Source: Eurosta solidaginis
Lineage: Eukaryota > Arthropoda > Insecta > Diptera > Tephritidae
Direction: 5' to 3'
Assembly (NCBI RefSeq): GCF_040869045.1
Contig: NC_090321.1
Coordinates: 181,197,596 to 181,261,595 of the forward strand
DNA length: 64,000 bases
Shown here: one piece after another, positions 1 through 10,012 of the stretch
Layout of the letters: each line of letters starts with the position of its first letter
How positions within the stretch are numbered: the first letter of the stretch is position 1
Notes under the pieces: model-generated
Databases searched by the model: none
What the model saw: the letters and a program-made list of their open reading frames with translations, nothing else
What the model was told of the DNA's origin: nothing
Made by a program: the position numbers and the translations under genes

Positions 1-335
1 ATTCAAGGGGCTGTGTAACGCAACCCTTCAGGTTGCCAGCGCAATATATCGCTTCTCCAAACCCAATTGTCAACCTCACCTATCCGCGGCGAATCCTGTT
101 TAACTAACAGACGAGGCTCTGGCGACCCCAAACTCCTCATGGAACTTGGGGGTGAGGAGGGAGGGGATGACCTGAAGGTTTAATATGGCCACATAAATCG
201 TTCCAGAGATGGTCGGGCTAGCACTTTAATGGTGCTGTGGTACCGGAGCGTACCGGATCTGTATCCGGCAAAGGACCATTACATCGATAACACTCCCCAA
301 AGCCTTCGGGGAGCAACCTTATCGCTACAACAACA
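1..335 (+). repeat. SINE-like repeat with CAA tail, 5' cut by window edge
   Basis: The block closely matches 58380-58733. It runs through the same landmarks in the same order: GGTTGCCAGCGCAA, TCCGCGGCGAATCCTG, GGTACCGGAGCGTACCGG, a CTCCCCAAAGCCTTCGGGGAG hairpin region, then ATCGCTACAACAACA. The repeat has no ORF, ends in a short CAA tail and lacks its first ~70 bases because the window starts inside it. Its 3' part resembles the 5' end of the non-LTR element at 6721 (TACCGGAGCG, then a paired GGGA/TCCC stretch and AAGGAC), so it may be a SINE or a deleted derivative of such an element. Which of the two is inference. Confidence 0.7.
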
Positions 336-1157
336 TTGATTTAGAGACGGTTCAATTTGATACATAATTTGTTTTGTTTCCAAAGTTACCAGACTTTTTA
401 AATTCAAGTTGCTTTGCGTTTATCGTTACCTTTAGTAGAATATTTAGCATAATTTTAGAAATAATTTTTCCAGAAAATGTTTTAACTATTTTTTTGATGA
501 GTTGTGTCGTTTATGATTTGGTTATAAAATTTACATTATTTTTAGTGGTGTCACTTTAACTTTATTTTTATATTCACAAAAAATATTGTAACGCACCGTA
601 AAAGGAAAACAATATAATATTTTTTGAAACATATTTATATTTGAAGTAACTTCTAGAACAGGGATAACCAAATTTCAAACTGTGGCTGTGTGAGTAGAAC
701 TAAAATCATCTTATTGGTGGTGGTTTAGTTGTTGATGAAAAATCAATGAGGTAGGACGTATGCACGCATGTCTGTTAACACACAAAAAGTAATTCGTAAA
801 TGTGTCATATAAATACTACTTTATTGCTTGAGTCTAAGGAAATATTTAAACAAAATAAATTGTTAATATTAAAACATGAAAACATTCTGCGCATGAGCGT
901 TTGTTTGCGAAGTATCTTTTTGCGACAACTAAAGACGAAAGAGAATAATAATACGTGTGAAGTGGCGCCAATAATTATTCAACTAAATGGTGACCATTCT
1001 TCTAGAAGTACATAACTGGTATACATTTTAGTGCATTGAATATACATTGAATAAATACATAAGTTTTAAACATGTATAATACTAAGAACAAACTGGTATC
1101 TTATTTTAGATTATTAGCTGTGATATTTAATAAATAGTATTTTATATATTAGAGCCA
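336..1157. other. AT-rich intergenic stretch
   Basis: About 0.8 kb of AT-rich sequence between the SINE-like repeat and the small gene at 1158. Short open frames exist but none has a recognisable motif, splice context or codon pattern that would make it a gene. Confidence 0.5.
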
Positions 1158-1522
1158 CTATAGATATTCATAAAAGTCAGCATAAAACTTGTTAATGTGA
1201 TTAGCATGTAGGAGTGATAGAATATCTTCTTTTTTGCTATCTTTAAGATGAAGACTTAGAGGTGCAGCAAAACTAGGCAAAGTACTTGTTTCGGATGAAG
1301 ACACTGCATCTACAAAACTTACTGAATTAGGTTGAGCTATAAAAAAATAAATAATTAACTTTACTTACTTATTTCCGGAAAATCTAGTAAAGTGGATACA
1401 TCTACATCATTAGTAATTTTCTCCGCTAAAAGAACATTCACAATTTGTTTATTGTTCTGCTCAATCTCCTGACATTGCTTGGGCAAAATATCCAGCACGT
1501 TTTTTGCGCGACTTTCAGACAT
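1158..1522 (-). CDS. small two-exon protein of unknown function (110 aa)
   Basis: I read a complete spliced gene on the minus strand. Coding exon 1 is 1522-1369, starting ATG in the context AGCAATGTC. Its donor is GTAAGTAA. The 32-base intron is pyrimidine rich and ends TTTTTTTATAG. Coding exon 2 is 1336-1158, ending in TAG. The exons join in frame (154 + 179 = 333 bases) to give 110 residues starting MSESRAKNVL. The product is acidic/polar, with a probable helical N-terminal half (residues 5-35) and no signal peptide or membrane segment. Upstream on the same strand, a donor (CAAAG|GTAAGT) at about 1663 and an acceptor (TTTGTAG) at 1525-1528 suggest a non-coding first exon. I do not recognise the family. 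The 32-base intron is very short even for a fly, but intact frames and consensus sites argue for a real gene. Confidence 0.6.
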
Positions 1523-1662
1523 TGCTACAAAGTAAACAAATTAAGTATTTTTCTCAATTGATTAAACGATATAAATGTTTGCCAGTTATTAGCTGTTAAA
1601 TTGTAAAAAGACTATTATCATATATATTTTAATCAATAGGGGAAACAGAAAAAGAAACTTAC

Positions 1663-1700
1663 CTTTGGCTGTGGTTTAAGGATTTTTCGAAAGTAATCCA
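1663..1700 (-). other. probable 5' UTR exon end of the 1158-1522 gene
   Basis: On the minus strand the sequence CCACAGCCAAAG is followed by GTAAGTTTCTTTTTC, a strong donor. The matching acceptor TTTGTAG lies three bases before the ATG at 1522, which defines a 138-base leader intron (1662-1525). The upstream limit of this exon cannot be placed. Confidence 0.4.
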
Positions 1701-2161
1701 AAATTATTCCACTAAATAATTTTATCAGAAATGACCCAACTCGAATTAATTGGCTGAAAAATTTTTTAAAAATGATACAATAATAAATGTGTCGTTTCAG
1801 GACGTTTTGCTAGAGCTAAATACCAAAGTTCAAAATTGTCACTTGGGGTCGGAAAGCTTTGAGCATTTAGGTTGTGTCGGTTTTCTAGCGTATGGGACTA
1901 AACTTATACCATTCAAAAATGCCTTAATACCAGAAATTGATTTTTTTCAGTTGTGTCACTTCTGAAGCGGGGGTGGGATATCCTAATAGAAATATCGTAA
2001 CTAAGATGCCTTGTTAACAAGGAAGATTATAACTGAATAAATGTTATTCTTTTACAAAGTTGTTTAATTTAATTAAGTTTAATATGGTTTAATTAAGTTT
2101 AATATGGTTTAGCGATACATATAAGTTTAAAATTTGAATTTGTTTTCTCTTTCACTTACAG

Positions 2162-3667
2162 AAAGGATGTCATAAGTGCAATGAAAGTGCCGGATTCAGA
2201 GCCTTTGGCTAATTACGAGTATCTCATTGTAAATGATCAATGGAAGCAAGAGTGGGAGAAGGGCGTGCAGGTGCCTGTCAATCCTGACTCTTTGCCAGAG
2301 CCAACCGTTTATGTGCTATCAGAACCAATTATGCCGCATTCGCATGACTTTAAACTGTAAGTTCTACATGTTAATCACTCAAGTTTAATATGCTTAATAC
2401 TTTTTTGTAATATTAGCTCCAAAAATCGCTTCCTGCGTATAACCAAAGACGAGCGATTTGCATTGTCTAACAAATGTGGTTTCGCAAGCGGAAAATACAT
2501 GTGCCTACGACAATGACCCGGTCGATGAATCATGGCTGCAATTACTCAATTCCGATCGTAAGCAATATGGTGCTTATTCCATAACGGAAACGCAATTTGA
2601 GCGCGTCATCGAAGAACTGGAGGTACGCTGTTACTTTTCTGTTTAATTTGTGTATAGACAAATCTATACATAACATAGTACTGAAAGAAATATATTTTTA
2701 TATATGTACAAATACGATGTTGGAAACAAATACAGGTGATCCTGAAGAATGAGGAAGGCCTTGGCATTGATTATGATGAAAATGTTATATGCGATGTGTG
2801 TCGATCACCAGACTCAGAAGAAGCAAATGAAATGGTTTTCTGTGAAAATTGCAATATTTGTGTAAATCAGGCATGTTAGGGTATTACAGCGATTACATCA
2901 GGTTTGTTTTTGTTTTACTTTTAAATAAAAAATACATATTTGAACCTAATCAAAAGAACAAAGATATGAAAGCGTTTAGTAATAGTTGTTAAATGTGAAA
3001 ATTAACTTCATATCCCACCTATAAATGATTTTCGCCTCTTACGAATGTTCACTTAAAAAAAATCTAATTATCAAAAGTATTTTATATTAATTGAACAATC
3101 ACTAAATTTAAACAAAATATTGTTTTCTTTTATACCAGGACAATGGCTCTGTCGGACATGTTGAATGGGTATTAATCCAGACTGTTTGCTCTGCCCAAAT
3201 AAGGCTGGCGCCATGAAATCAACCAAATCAGGCAAACATTGGGCACATGTTTCCTGCGCTCTATGGATACTCGAACTAAGCATCGGTTGTGTTGATCGCA
3301 TGGAACCAATAACAAAAATATCGAGCATTCCATCGAGTCGTTGGGCACTCGTTTGTATTTTGTGTCGAGCACGAGTCGGTGCTTGTATACAATGTTCCGT
3401 GAATACATGTAAAACCGCCTATCATGTAGTTAGCGCATTTCAACATGGTCTTGATGTGTTAAATTGCGTTCCTACTGTCAAAAACATAGCGTTAGTAAAG
3501 GCAAAAGGGAAGGTAGCGGTGGTGCTCATAGCAGTAACACAAACAAACATAATACAACACATGGAGCAGCTAATGATGAGGACGATTTCCGACGACGTAA
3601 GAGTCGAAAATCAGATATGAGTTCTGAAGAATGATGATGAATGAAGCACGGGCGCAACGATTACAGG
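2162..3667 (+). pseudogene. rno: rhinoceros-like (JADE family EPL1/PHD) pseudogene fragment
   Basis: Four blocks in order match the N-terminal part of Rhinoceros, the fly JADE-family chromatin protein. Block 1 is 2162-2356 (KDVISAMKVPDSEPLANYEY, donor CT|GTAAG). Block 2 is 2417-2630 (FERVIEELEVRC). Block 3 is 2718-2900 with the first PHD finger ([15 protein letters not shown]). Block 4 is 3140-3667 with the extended PHD ([24 protein letters not shown]). Introns with GT/AG ends are kept, so this is a DNA-level copy and not a retrocopy. It is dead: a deletion plus frameshift lies near 2450, an ~87-bp insertion at 2631-2717 splits codons that read through in the family, TAG replaces a Tyr codon after NQAC (2877), TGA follows CRTC (~3163), and frame changes occur near 3455 and 3633. 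The rest of the long rno protein is absent. Confidence 0.85.
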
Positions 3668-5159
3668 TAAGTTATTGTTTACGTGAAAATTTTCTTTTTC
3701 AACGAAGTCTGTTGAGGCGGCTTTTTCCAGATTTTGAAATATTACTTAGCATTTTATCTTACTATACAAAAATAAAAAATAAACTAAAAGAAGTGACAGA
3801 AGAAATTCGTGAGCGAGTGGATGAAAGTTACATTGCCTTCTTAACACTTCTTGACCACTCTAAAGCTTTTGATTCTGTAGACCACACTCTGCTCTGTAGG
3901 AAGCTGGTAAACTTATTTAACTTCTCTGGTCATGCAGTTGCCCTTATAAGATCATATCTTGGCGATAGGACTCAAGCAGTATGTATTGATGGTGAAAAGT
4001 CTGACTTCCTACATGTTTTAAGAGGCGTCCCTCAAGGCTCTATCCTGGGTCCTCTGTTATTTGTTCTGTATATCAATGACTTACCCGATGTCCTTAATTA
4101 TTGTAATGTTCATATCTACGCTGATGATGTGCAATTGTTTACGTGTTGTCCTCGTGATCAAACTAGCTTGTGCATAAGTAACTTAAACCACGATTTGAAT
4201 CAAATATTTTCATGGGCTAATATGAATGGCTTATGTATAAACCCGAATAAGTCAAAATGTATTGTTATTCATAGAAGGTCTTTTCCCACTAATGATTTAG
4301 AGAATGTAGTGTTCGACAATTCCGTTATAGAATACGTAGATACAGCGAAAAACTTGGGTGTAATTTTTAACAAAACATTGACATGGAAAGACCATATTTT
4401 TATAACGGTTGGAAAAGTGTATGGAATGCTTCGTACACTATGATTAACACAGTATTTCACGCCTTTGCACATACGACTACTTCTGGCTACAGCGTACTTA
4501 ATACCTACGCTACCCATGGTTGTGTGATTTACTCAAACTGTGACTATCTGTGCAAGAACAAACTAAATGTTGTTTACAACAACATTGCTAGATATGTTTA
4601 TGGGTTGAAAAGACTTGACCACGTATCACAACATGCTGAAAGGTTGCTAAACATTTCTTTCGAAAATCTTTTAAAAGTCAAAACACTGTCCTTCCTCCAT
4701 AAATTGATACACACGAAGGAACCTGACTATCTATATTTAAGTAATGCTCTGCACTTCAAAAAAGAGCTAACATCATTTTTTAACGACTCTTAAACTGGAT
4801 CACAAATTGTTGTTGTTAAAATGTTCATTTCTAAGTCCTTTTCCTTTCTCTGTGTCTTCTTCCTTTATTTGTTAAATACTATTCGATCTATAACCAGCCA
4901 AAGGTTATCATCACTACTGCTGTCTTTTAATATTTATTAATTACTTTTCTTAAGTTTTAAGATTTACATTTACATACATAAATATTTCACTATTATCTGT
5001 TATATTTAATTTAATTTGATTAATCTAATTTATTATTATTATAAATTTTAAATTTTTATAGCTCATGCTATTCATGACTAGCACTGTTAAATAATTTGTC
5101 AAAATTGTTGTGCTAGGAACAAATTTTCAAATAAATACATACATACATACATACATACA
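3668..5159 (+). mobile_element. 5'-truncated non-LTR retrotransposon with (TACA)n tail
   Basis: After the last rno-like exon comes a non-LTR segment carrying reverse transcriptase (frame from about 3781). It ends in AAATAAATACATACATACAT repeats (5131-5159), the short microsatellite tail typical of LINE 3' ends. Only the RT core and C-terminal region remain, so it is strongly 5' truncated. The exact 5' junction lies between 3668 and 3800. It sits inside the array of host-gene fragments and therefore inserted after, or together with, their duplication. Confidence 0.75.
3781..4793 (+). pseudogene. non-LTR reverse transcriptase fragment
   Basis: Two frames together give an RT. From 3781 to 4443 come LDHSKAFDSVDHTLL (motif with the first catalytic Asp), RGVPQGSILGPLLFVLYIND and the catalytic YADDVQLF box. 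From about 4444 the reading continues in another frame (starting inside 4383-4793) with the thumb and C-terminal region (NNIARYVYGLKRLDHVS) up to 4793. The frame change near 4430-4440 shows at least one indel. Motif style is Jockey/CR1-like, and I cannot fix the clade. No endonuclease domain is present. Confidence 0.8.
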
Positions 5160-5358
5160 AGTAGCTACTGAAATTTATTAATTAGTTAGAAGACAAATAA
5201 ATTCTAAATCTTTTGTTGCAGTTATACTTTGTTGTATTTTCGTTAAACATAGAACTTTGCTAAATATTTTTTTAAATAAAATTTTTTACTTTGGCAGAAC
5301 TTTTTTTGAATGAATGATATATGTACATTTTTTAATTAAAATTTTATCTCTTCAACAG

Positions 5359-5565
5359 CATGCCGATTCCACTAAAAGTTAAAATCGAGAGAAACAACAA
5401 AATACGGAGTTATATACTGAAAATGAACGCCTAAAATTGCAAATCAATGAAATGACGGGTGAAGTTAAAAAGAGTGACGTTATTAACATGGAAAAACGAG
5501 CCTTAGAAACACAAATAGAAACTCTTACATTTGATTATAAGAAGTTAGAACGCGAACATGAATAA
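5359..5565 (+). pseudogene. coiled-coil exon fragment of unidentified host gene
   Basis: Following a good acceptor (TTATCTCTTCAACAG at 5344-5358), an open stretch encodes a charged, heptad-like peptide including ENERLKLQINEM, KRALETQIETL and YKKLEREHE before a TAA at 5563-5565. An in-frame stop also lies near its start. It looks like one coiled-coil exon of a cytoskeletal or vesicle-tethering protein, but I do not recognise the gene. It lies directly between the non-LTR tail and the methyltransferase fragment, in the same orientation as the neighbouring gene pieces. Confidence 0.4.
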
Positions 5566-5639
5566 TTTTGAAGAGATAAACAAAAACACGCTACAAATAG
5601 AACTAACGAAATAGCTGAATCAACTGCTAAAATACGCTT

Positions 5640-5936
5640 ACAAACATTTCCAACAATCAGCGCTGGATGTGTCACTTACCTTGCGTGAATTCAAAAGCTT
5701 CGTAGCAGAAAGCACCACGGGGCTAATTAGTTGGCAAGCATCGATTGCCTTAGCTGATTATCTTGCACATAATGCGGATATAGTAAAAGGGAAAATGTGT
5801 ATTAGAGTTAGGCGCTGGTACCGGTTTCTGTGGGATGATACTAGTGCAATGCAGCGATGTGCGTCACGTGCTTATAACTGATGGTAGCCTCGAATGCGTT
5901 GAGTCGTTGATGACGAAACTTGACACGATTTATTTA
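5640..5936 (+). pseudogene. EEF2KMT/FAM86-like methyltransferase fragment
   Basis: The family methylates a lysine of elongation factor 2 using S-adenosylmethionine. The readable peptide has LTLREFKSFVAE and TTGLISWQASIALADYL, the conserved start of the methyltransferase core. After a one-base frame change near 5795 come VLELGAGTGFCGM (SAM-binding motif I) and VLITDGSLECVESL (motif II region). The match is to family features, not an alignment I could run. Only about 95 codons remain and the rest of the Rossmann fold is missing, so it is a non-functional fragment. It is collinear with the other captured or duplicated pieces here. Confidence 0.7.
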
Positions 5937-6707
5937 TTTATTTATATAGTATAGAACATAGCTGCAAATAATGTATATAAAAAAAATAGGTACATATGTA
6001 CACTCAAAAGTGATGATTAATCACAATATATACAACACGAACATATTCACTGCGAAAACTTAGAACCAACCCGAATTTAGAGAATGCATTTGGGGACACA
6101 TCGTACACAAGCTTGCCAGCGAATGTCAGCGCAGTCATATAAGACAAACTGGAAGTCATTAAAAAAATTAGAACACAAAGGCTAATACACGGATTTCCAC
6201 AATCATATAATATGGTCGGAAATATATATTGCTAGCAAATATCAATAAAACAGTCTAGTATGACTTGACGCCGAAATAGTGGTGTCCCCGCACTAAATAT
6301 GGGAAAGGATGTCGCGAAATCCCTAAAATATTCATCAACGGCAAGTGGCTAGTACGTAAGGAAGTATTTATTACAAAAACAAAAATTTTGTAAAAACGTA
6401 ATACGTACTATTTTAGCTTAAATAATTATATAGGAATACATTTATTACAGTTGCAAACAGAAAGACTTGCAATTTTTGTATGTACATATTATGTTTCCAA
6501 TACTTTATAAAGATCATTCGTTTGTTACCATGCTATTTTACTATAGGGGAGTTCAGACTTTGTGCAAATGGTCTAGCATCATAGTATTTGCAAACTGGTG
6601 TAGTACTTTTACACAAAACGACAAAAAATTATATGGATATGCATTTGCTACGTAATGGCAAATACGCTACATCAAAAACCGTAGTTTATTTTTTCAACAT
6701 TGAATAG
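5937..6707. other. AT-rich spacer without recognised features
   Basis: The stretch contains a TTTATTTATTTATATAG run right after the methyltransferase fragment and otherwise shows no coding motif, known repeat or RNA signature that I can support. Confidence 0.5.
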
Positions 6708-9404
6708 CAAATCAGCACCAAACGCTTCCCAAGGCAGTCGGTTCTATGTACCGGAGCGACTCGGGATTTTTCCCGACCAAGGACTGTCATTTCAGTGTGA
6801 CCCCATTTAATTTGTTTCGTCCCTCCCACAAATTGTCATCCTCCCAGCAGCTCCTTGCAGCAGGACTGCTACATATTCTCTTACTCCGGGAAGGTATCGA
6901 ACCCAATCCGGGTCCGTCTCCTCACCCCGGTCCTGAGAAATGGTTTTGCTGCATTTGCCAGAAAAGAATCTTTTTAGGACGGTCATACTCTGTTCAGTGT
7001 GTCTCGTGCAAGGGATGGTTGCATCGGACAGGTTGTTCTGGGCTTGATCCCAAAACCCGACGTCCACGTAACTTTTATAAATCTTTTGTGGCTCCTTGCT
7101 GCTCACGCCCAAGGGCGTCCCGTAGTCTACGCCTAAGCGTATCCCCACTACATTCCAGCAGCTTCGCTGCTCAGCAAGCCACAACAAGTACCCGCTGCTG
7201 CTCGCGCCCCACGGCGCCAACAACTCAAACAGCTGATACCACTCATAACTACTACCTTCGTAGTAGAGCTGGTAGCAATGCTGAGCATCAGCCCCTGCCC
7301 CCGTCTTCTTCTCCTCCCCTCTTTTCTGGCAGCAATCGTGCAGGTCAGGGAAACAGACTCTTAGTCCCTGCCTCCGTTTGCACCGTCTGCCAGCACAGAA
7401 TATATAGGTTTGCGACATCCGCTCAATGCAGCTCCTGCCTTGGGTGGTGCCACTTTCCTAGATGTTCTGGTCTCCGCGACGGCAACCCCTCGACGGGTTT
7501 CATCGCGCCATGTTGCCAGGTCGCAAACCCAAATCATCCGGGTACCCCAATGCTTGCCCAAGGGCGCCCAGTCCCAAGGCCACAACAGCAATTGCGTCCT
7601 GGCCTTCCACAACCTAGGCGTAGTCACCCCTCACTTACCCCTAGAGTGGCGGCGTCACCCCTCATGCACTTCAGAATTCTGCAGTTCAACTGTAATGGAC
7701 TAACTGGGAAGATTACGGAGATAGTCGATTTCATGAAGCGGCACAACATCCGCATTGCTGCGATTCAAGAGACTAAACTCACAGCAAGATCTGCATTGCA
7801 GACCTGCTCTGGTTATAATGTCCACAGGAAAGACCGCGAGAGCGGAAATGGAGGCGGCCTCGCGTTTATTATACACCACTCTGTGCAATATCATATATTT
7901 GATCCTGGCATCGACCGCAGTGACAATGTCTTAGAACGTCAAGGCCTATCTGTCCGGTCAGGCGATGCAAATCTAGAAATCATCAACATCTACATCCCTC
8001 CTGTCACCTGTTGCCCCAGTGGATACCGCCCTAATATCGAGGCCTTACTCACTGGCAACAATCGCATTATCTTAGGCGATTTCAATGCCCATCACGACCT
8101 ATGGCATTCAAACTTGCGGGCGGACAGTAGGGGTGAGATGTTGGCGGATCAAATAGACGAAACGACGTTCTGCACAATTAACGGAGACGCCCCCACACGT
8201 ATGGTAGGAAGCTGTCATAGCTCGCCAGATATCTCAATCGTGAGCGCAGAACTCGTAAACTGCGTCAACTGGCAGCCGATGGTAACATTGGCATCCGACC
8301 ACCTGCCCATACTTATTTCGTTCGAGCGTACCGCCGACTTCATCGTCACCGAAAAACGCACTTTCATAAACTTCAAAAAAGGAAAGTGGGAAGAATATAA
8401 ATCTGCAACAGACAGCAGCTTTGCTGCCCTCCCTATCCCGACTGATGCCCGCCAAGGGGAGCGTGCCTTCCGTAAGGTCATTGAATCCGCCTCGGCACAT
8501 TTCATTCCCGCCGGGAGAATTCCCGAAATCCGGCCCCACTTCCCGGCGGAGGCCGCGAGCTTAGCGAGGGAACGCGACCTTATAAGACAGCTTGATCCAG
8601 GCGACCCCCAAATAAGGGATATAAACCAACGCATCAGATTGCTTGTGGACGAACACAAGCGGGCGAAATGGGAAGAGCACCTAAGAGGTTGTAACCTCTC
8701 TACCGGTGTAGGTAAACTTTGGTCCACCGTAAAGTCCCTATCGAATCCGACTAAGCACAAAGACAAAGTTTCCATCGCCTTTGGCGATAAGGTGCTGTCC
8801 GATGCGAAAAAATGCGCGAGCGCTTTCTGCCGACAATATATAATGCATCCTACGGTCGACAAAGATAGACGGAGAGCCAATAGACGTGCACATAAACACA
8901 AACTCAGCGCGTCACCAATTACCATCACCGCTAGAGAGGTTGAGGACGCCATTGGTCGCGCTAAACCATCCAAAGCAGTGGGCCCAGACGGCATAGCCAT
9001 GCCGATGCTTAAAAACCTAGGGAAAGAGGGTTTCAAATATTTAGCGCATGTCTTCAACCTGTCTCTTTCCACCTTTGTCATACCCGAGAAATGGAAAATG
9101 GCCAAGGTGGTCCCGCTACTAAAGCCTGGGAAACCAGCTAACGTAGGTGAGTCATATCGTCCGATATCTCTCCTATCGCCAGTGGCAAAGACGCTTGAAG
9201 CCATTTTGCTCCCTCATTTCCAAGCACATTTGCAGCTAGCCCCTCATCAGCATGGCTTCAGAAAACTCCATAGCACTACCTCCGCGCTAAATGCCGTTAG
9301 CACCCAGATAAATTGCGATTTGAATCAATATCCCCACCATAGAACAGTACTCGTAGCGTTGGGGCGAGCATTGCTACAACAACAACAACAACAAATCAGC
9401 ACCA
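6708..9404 (+). mobile_element. internally deleted non-LTR retrotransposon with 13-bp TSD and CAA tail
   Basis: The direct repeat CAAATCAGCACCA at 6708-6720 and 9392-9404 brackets the element and is read as its target-site duplication (its first bases may overlap the CAA tail). The 5' end reads AACGCTTCCCAAGGCAGTCG. The 3' end is GCTACAACAACAACAACAAC. Between them one long frame is open through zinc fingers, endonuclease and the first part of RT, then jumps within GTACTCGTAGCGTTGGGGCG to the 3' tail. The RT core (YADD box) and everything after it are therefore missing. The intact duplication shows that the deletion arose either before insertion (mobilised in trans) or later without disturbing the ends. 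The SINE-like repeats at 1-335 and 58311-58733 share parts of its end sequences. Confidence 0.8.
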
Positions 9405-9445
9405 GCCAATACAAAACAAAATGTGAAAAAAAAATTTTGAAATGA
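6746..9445 (+). CDS. non-LTR ORF: 2A-like motif, PHD-like fingers, endonuclease, partial RT (899 aa)
   Basis: Residues 1-57 contain a hydrophobic stretch followed by GIEPNPGP (50-57), a 2A-like ribosome-skipping motif. Two Cys/His clusters resembling PHD/RING fingers follow (residues ~67-120, CCICQKRIF...CVSCKGWLH; and ~213-260, CTVCQHRIY...CSSCLGWCH). An apurinic-type endonuclease spans ~309-530 (LQFNCNGL, IQETKL, LGDFNAHHDLW, SDHLPIL). The RT N-terminal part starts at ~700 (KMAKVVPLLKPGK, YRPISLLS, HGFRKLHSTTSAL). The frame then enters the CAA tail and ends in poly-Gln at a TGA beyond the target duplication, so the C-terminal ~50 codons are not native. The start is the first ATG, 25 bases inside the element. 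The protein would have no polymerase activity. Confidence 0.8.
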   Translation: MYRSDSGFFPTKDCHFSVTPFNLFRPSHKLSSSQQLLAAGLLHILLLREGIEPNPGPSPHPGPEKWFCCICQKRIFLGRSYSVQCVSCKGWLHRTGCSGLDPKTRRPRNFYKSFVAPCCSRPRASRSLRLSVSPLHSSSFAAQQATTSTRCCSRPTAPTTQTADTTHNYYLRSRAGSNAEHQPLPPSSSPPLFSGSNRAGQGNRLLVPASVCTVCQHRIYRFATSAQCSSCLGWCHFPRCSGLRDGNPSTGFIAPCCQVANPNHPGTPMLAQGRPVPRPQQQLRPGLPQPRRSHPSLTPRVAASPLMHFRILQFNCNGLTGKITEIVDFMKRHNIRIAAIQETKLTARSALQTCSGYNVHRKDRESGNGGGLAFIIHHSVQYHIFDPGIDRSDNVLERQGLSVRSGDANLEIINIYIPPVTCCPSGYRPNIEALLTGNNRIILGDFNAHHDLWHSNLRADSRGEMLADQIDETTFCTINGDAPTRMVGSCHSSPDISIVSAELVNCVNWQPMVTLASDHLPILISFERTADFIVTEKRTFINFKKGKWEEYKSATDSSFAALPIPTDARQGERAFRKVIESASAHFIPAGRIPEIRPHFPAEAASLARERDLIRQLDPGDPQIRDINQRIRLLVDEHKRAKWEEHLRGCNLSTGVGKLWSTVKSLSNPTKHKDKVSIAFGDKVLSDAKKCASAFCRQYIMHPTVDKDRRRANRRAHKHKLSASPITITAREVEDAIGRAKPSKAVGPDGIAMPMLKNLGKEGFKYLAHVFNLSLSTFVIPEKWKMAKVVPLLKPGKPANVGESYRPISLLSPVAKTLEAILLPHFQAHLQLAPHQHGFRKLHSTTSALNAVSTQINCDLNQYPHHRTVLVALGRALLQQQQQQISTSQYKTKCEKKILK

Positions 9446-9674
9446 AAAAAGCTGCTCACAATCCGTAGCTTATAATTGCTATTGCTACGTTTCCAATATC
9501 AAATGCACAAAACTCTTGTACTGCCTTTATGTTTATTTATTAATTTCTGAAACTCAAATAAATTTGTTCCATCTCTTTTTTAGGAAAACTAGAAAATTGT
9601 AAAAAATCTCGAAAACGAGAAACGTGTGAATATGGAAAAATTACAAATATATTACATTCCTGCTAGGAACTCTA

Positions 9675-9702
9675 GGAAGTACATAGAACCGACTGCCTTG
9701 GG
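9675..9702 (-). repeat. inverted copy of the 5' end of the 6721 element
   Basis: On the minus strand this reads CCCAAGGCAGTCGGTTCTAT then GTAC, the same as 6727-6750. It abuts the Sec24-like fragment directly. It may be the 5' stub of a second, oppositely oriented insertion or a twin-priming-like inversion. Confidence 0.6.
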
Positions 9703-10012
9703 CAGCGCGGTTACATGGGTCAAATTATGCCACCAACACAACCTCGACAGGCGCCAATGCCCAGTCGGCCACCCATGCCGGGTCAACCTCCATTACCCGG
9801 ACGTCCTGGTTATAATGTATGCTAATACAACTAATATATTTCAAATATTGCTGATGATTCTTTTTATATTATTTTCTTTAGCAACCACCTGCACCTGGTA
9901 CTGGTATGTATCAACAGCCGCAACAGTATGCTCAAGCCCAACGCCGTTTAGATCCCGATCAGATGCCAAATCCTATAAGCGTTATCATTGAAAATCAAAG
10001 TAGCGCTGGTGG
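9703..10012 (+). pseudogene. Sec24CD: Sec24CD-like (COPII coat) gene fragment, two exons
   Basis: Sec24 is the cargo-binding subunit of the COPII coat at ER exit sites. Exon 1 (to about 9811) reads MGQIMPPTQPRQAPMP and PPLPGRPGYN, the Pro/Gln/Gly-rich N-terminal region. An intron with donor GTATGCTAATAC follows, and its acceptor TTTCTTTAG is at about 9882. Exon 2 reads QPPAPGTGMYQQP then RRLDPDQMPNPISVI, the signature just before the Sec24C/D zinc-finger core. Frames are kept across the junction. The fragment stops shortly after and lacks the zinc finger, trunk and gelsolin domains, so it is a partial DNA-level copy. The match is to family features recalled, not an alignment. Confidence 0.75.

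Noticed and set aside
1750..1965. 71-codon open frame
   Set aside because: AT-rich, no motif, no splice support beyond a chance CAG. Words like TTGTGTC recur nearby at ~495, which suggests repeat sequence.
8215..9204. Long antisense frame within the LINE ORF
   Set aside because: It is the shadow of the endonuclease/RT frame on the other strand and has no domain.
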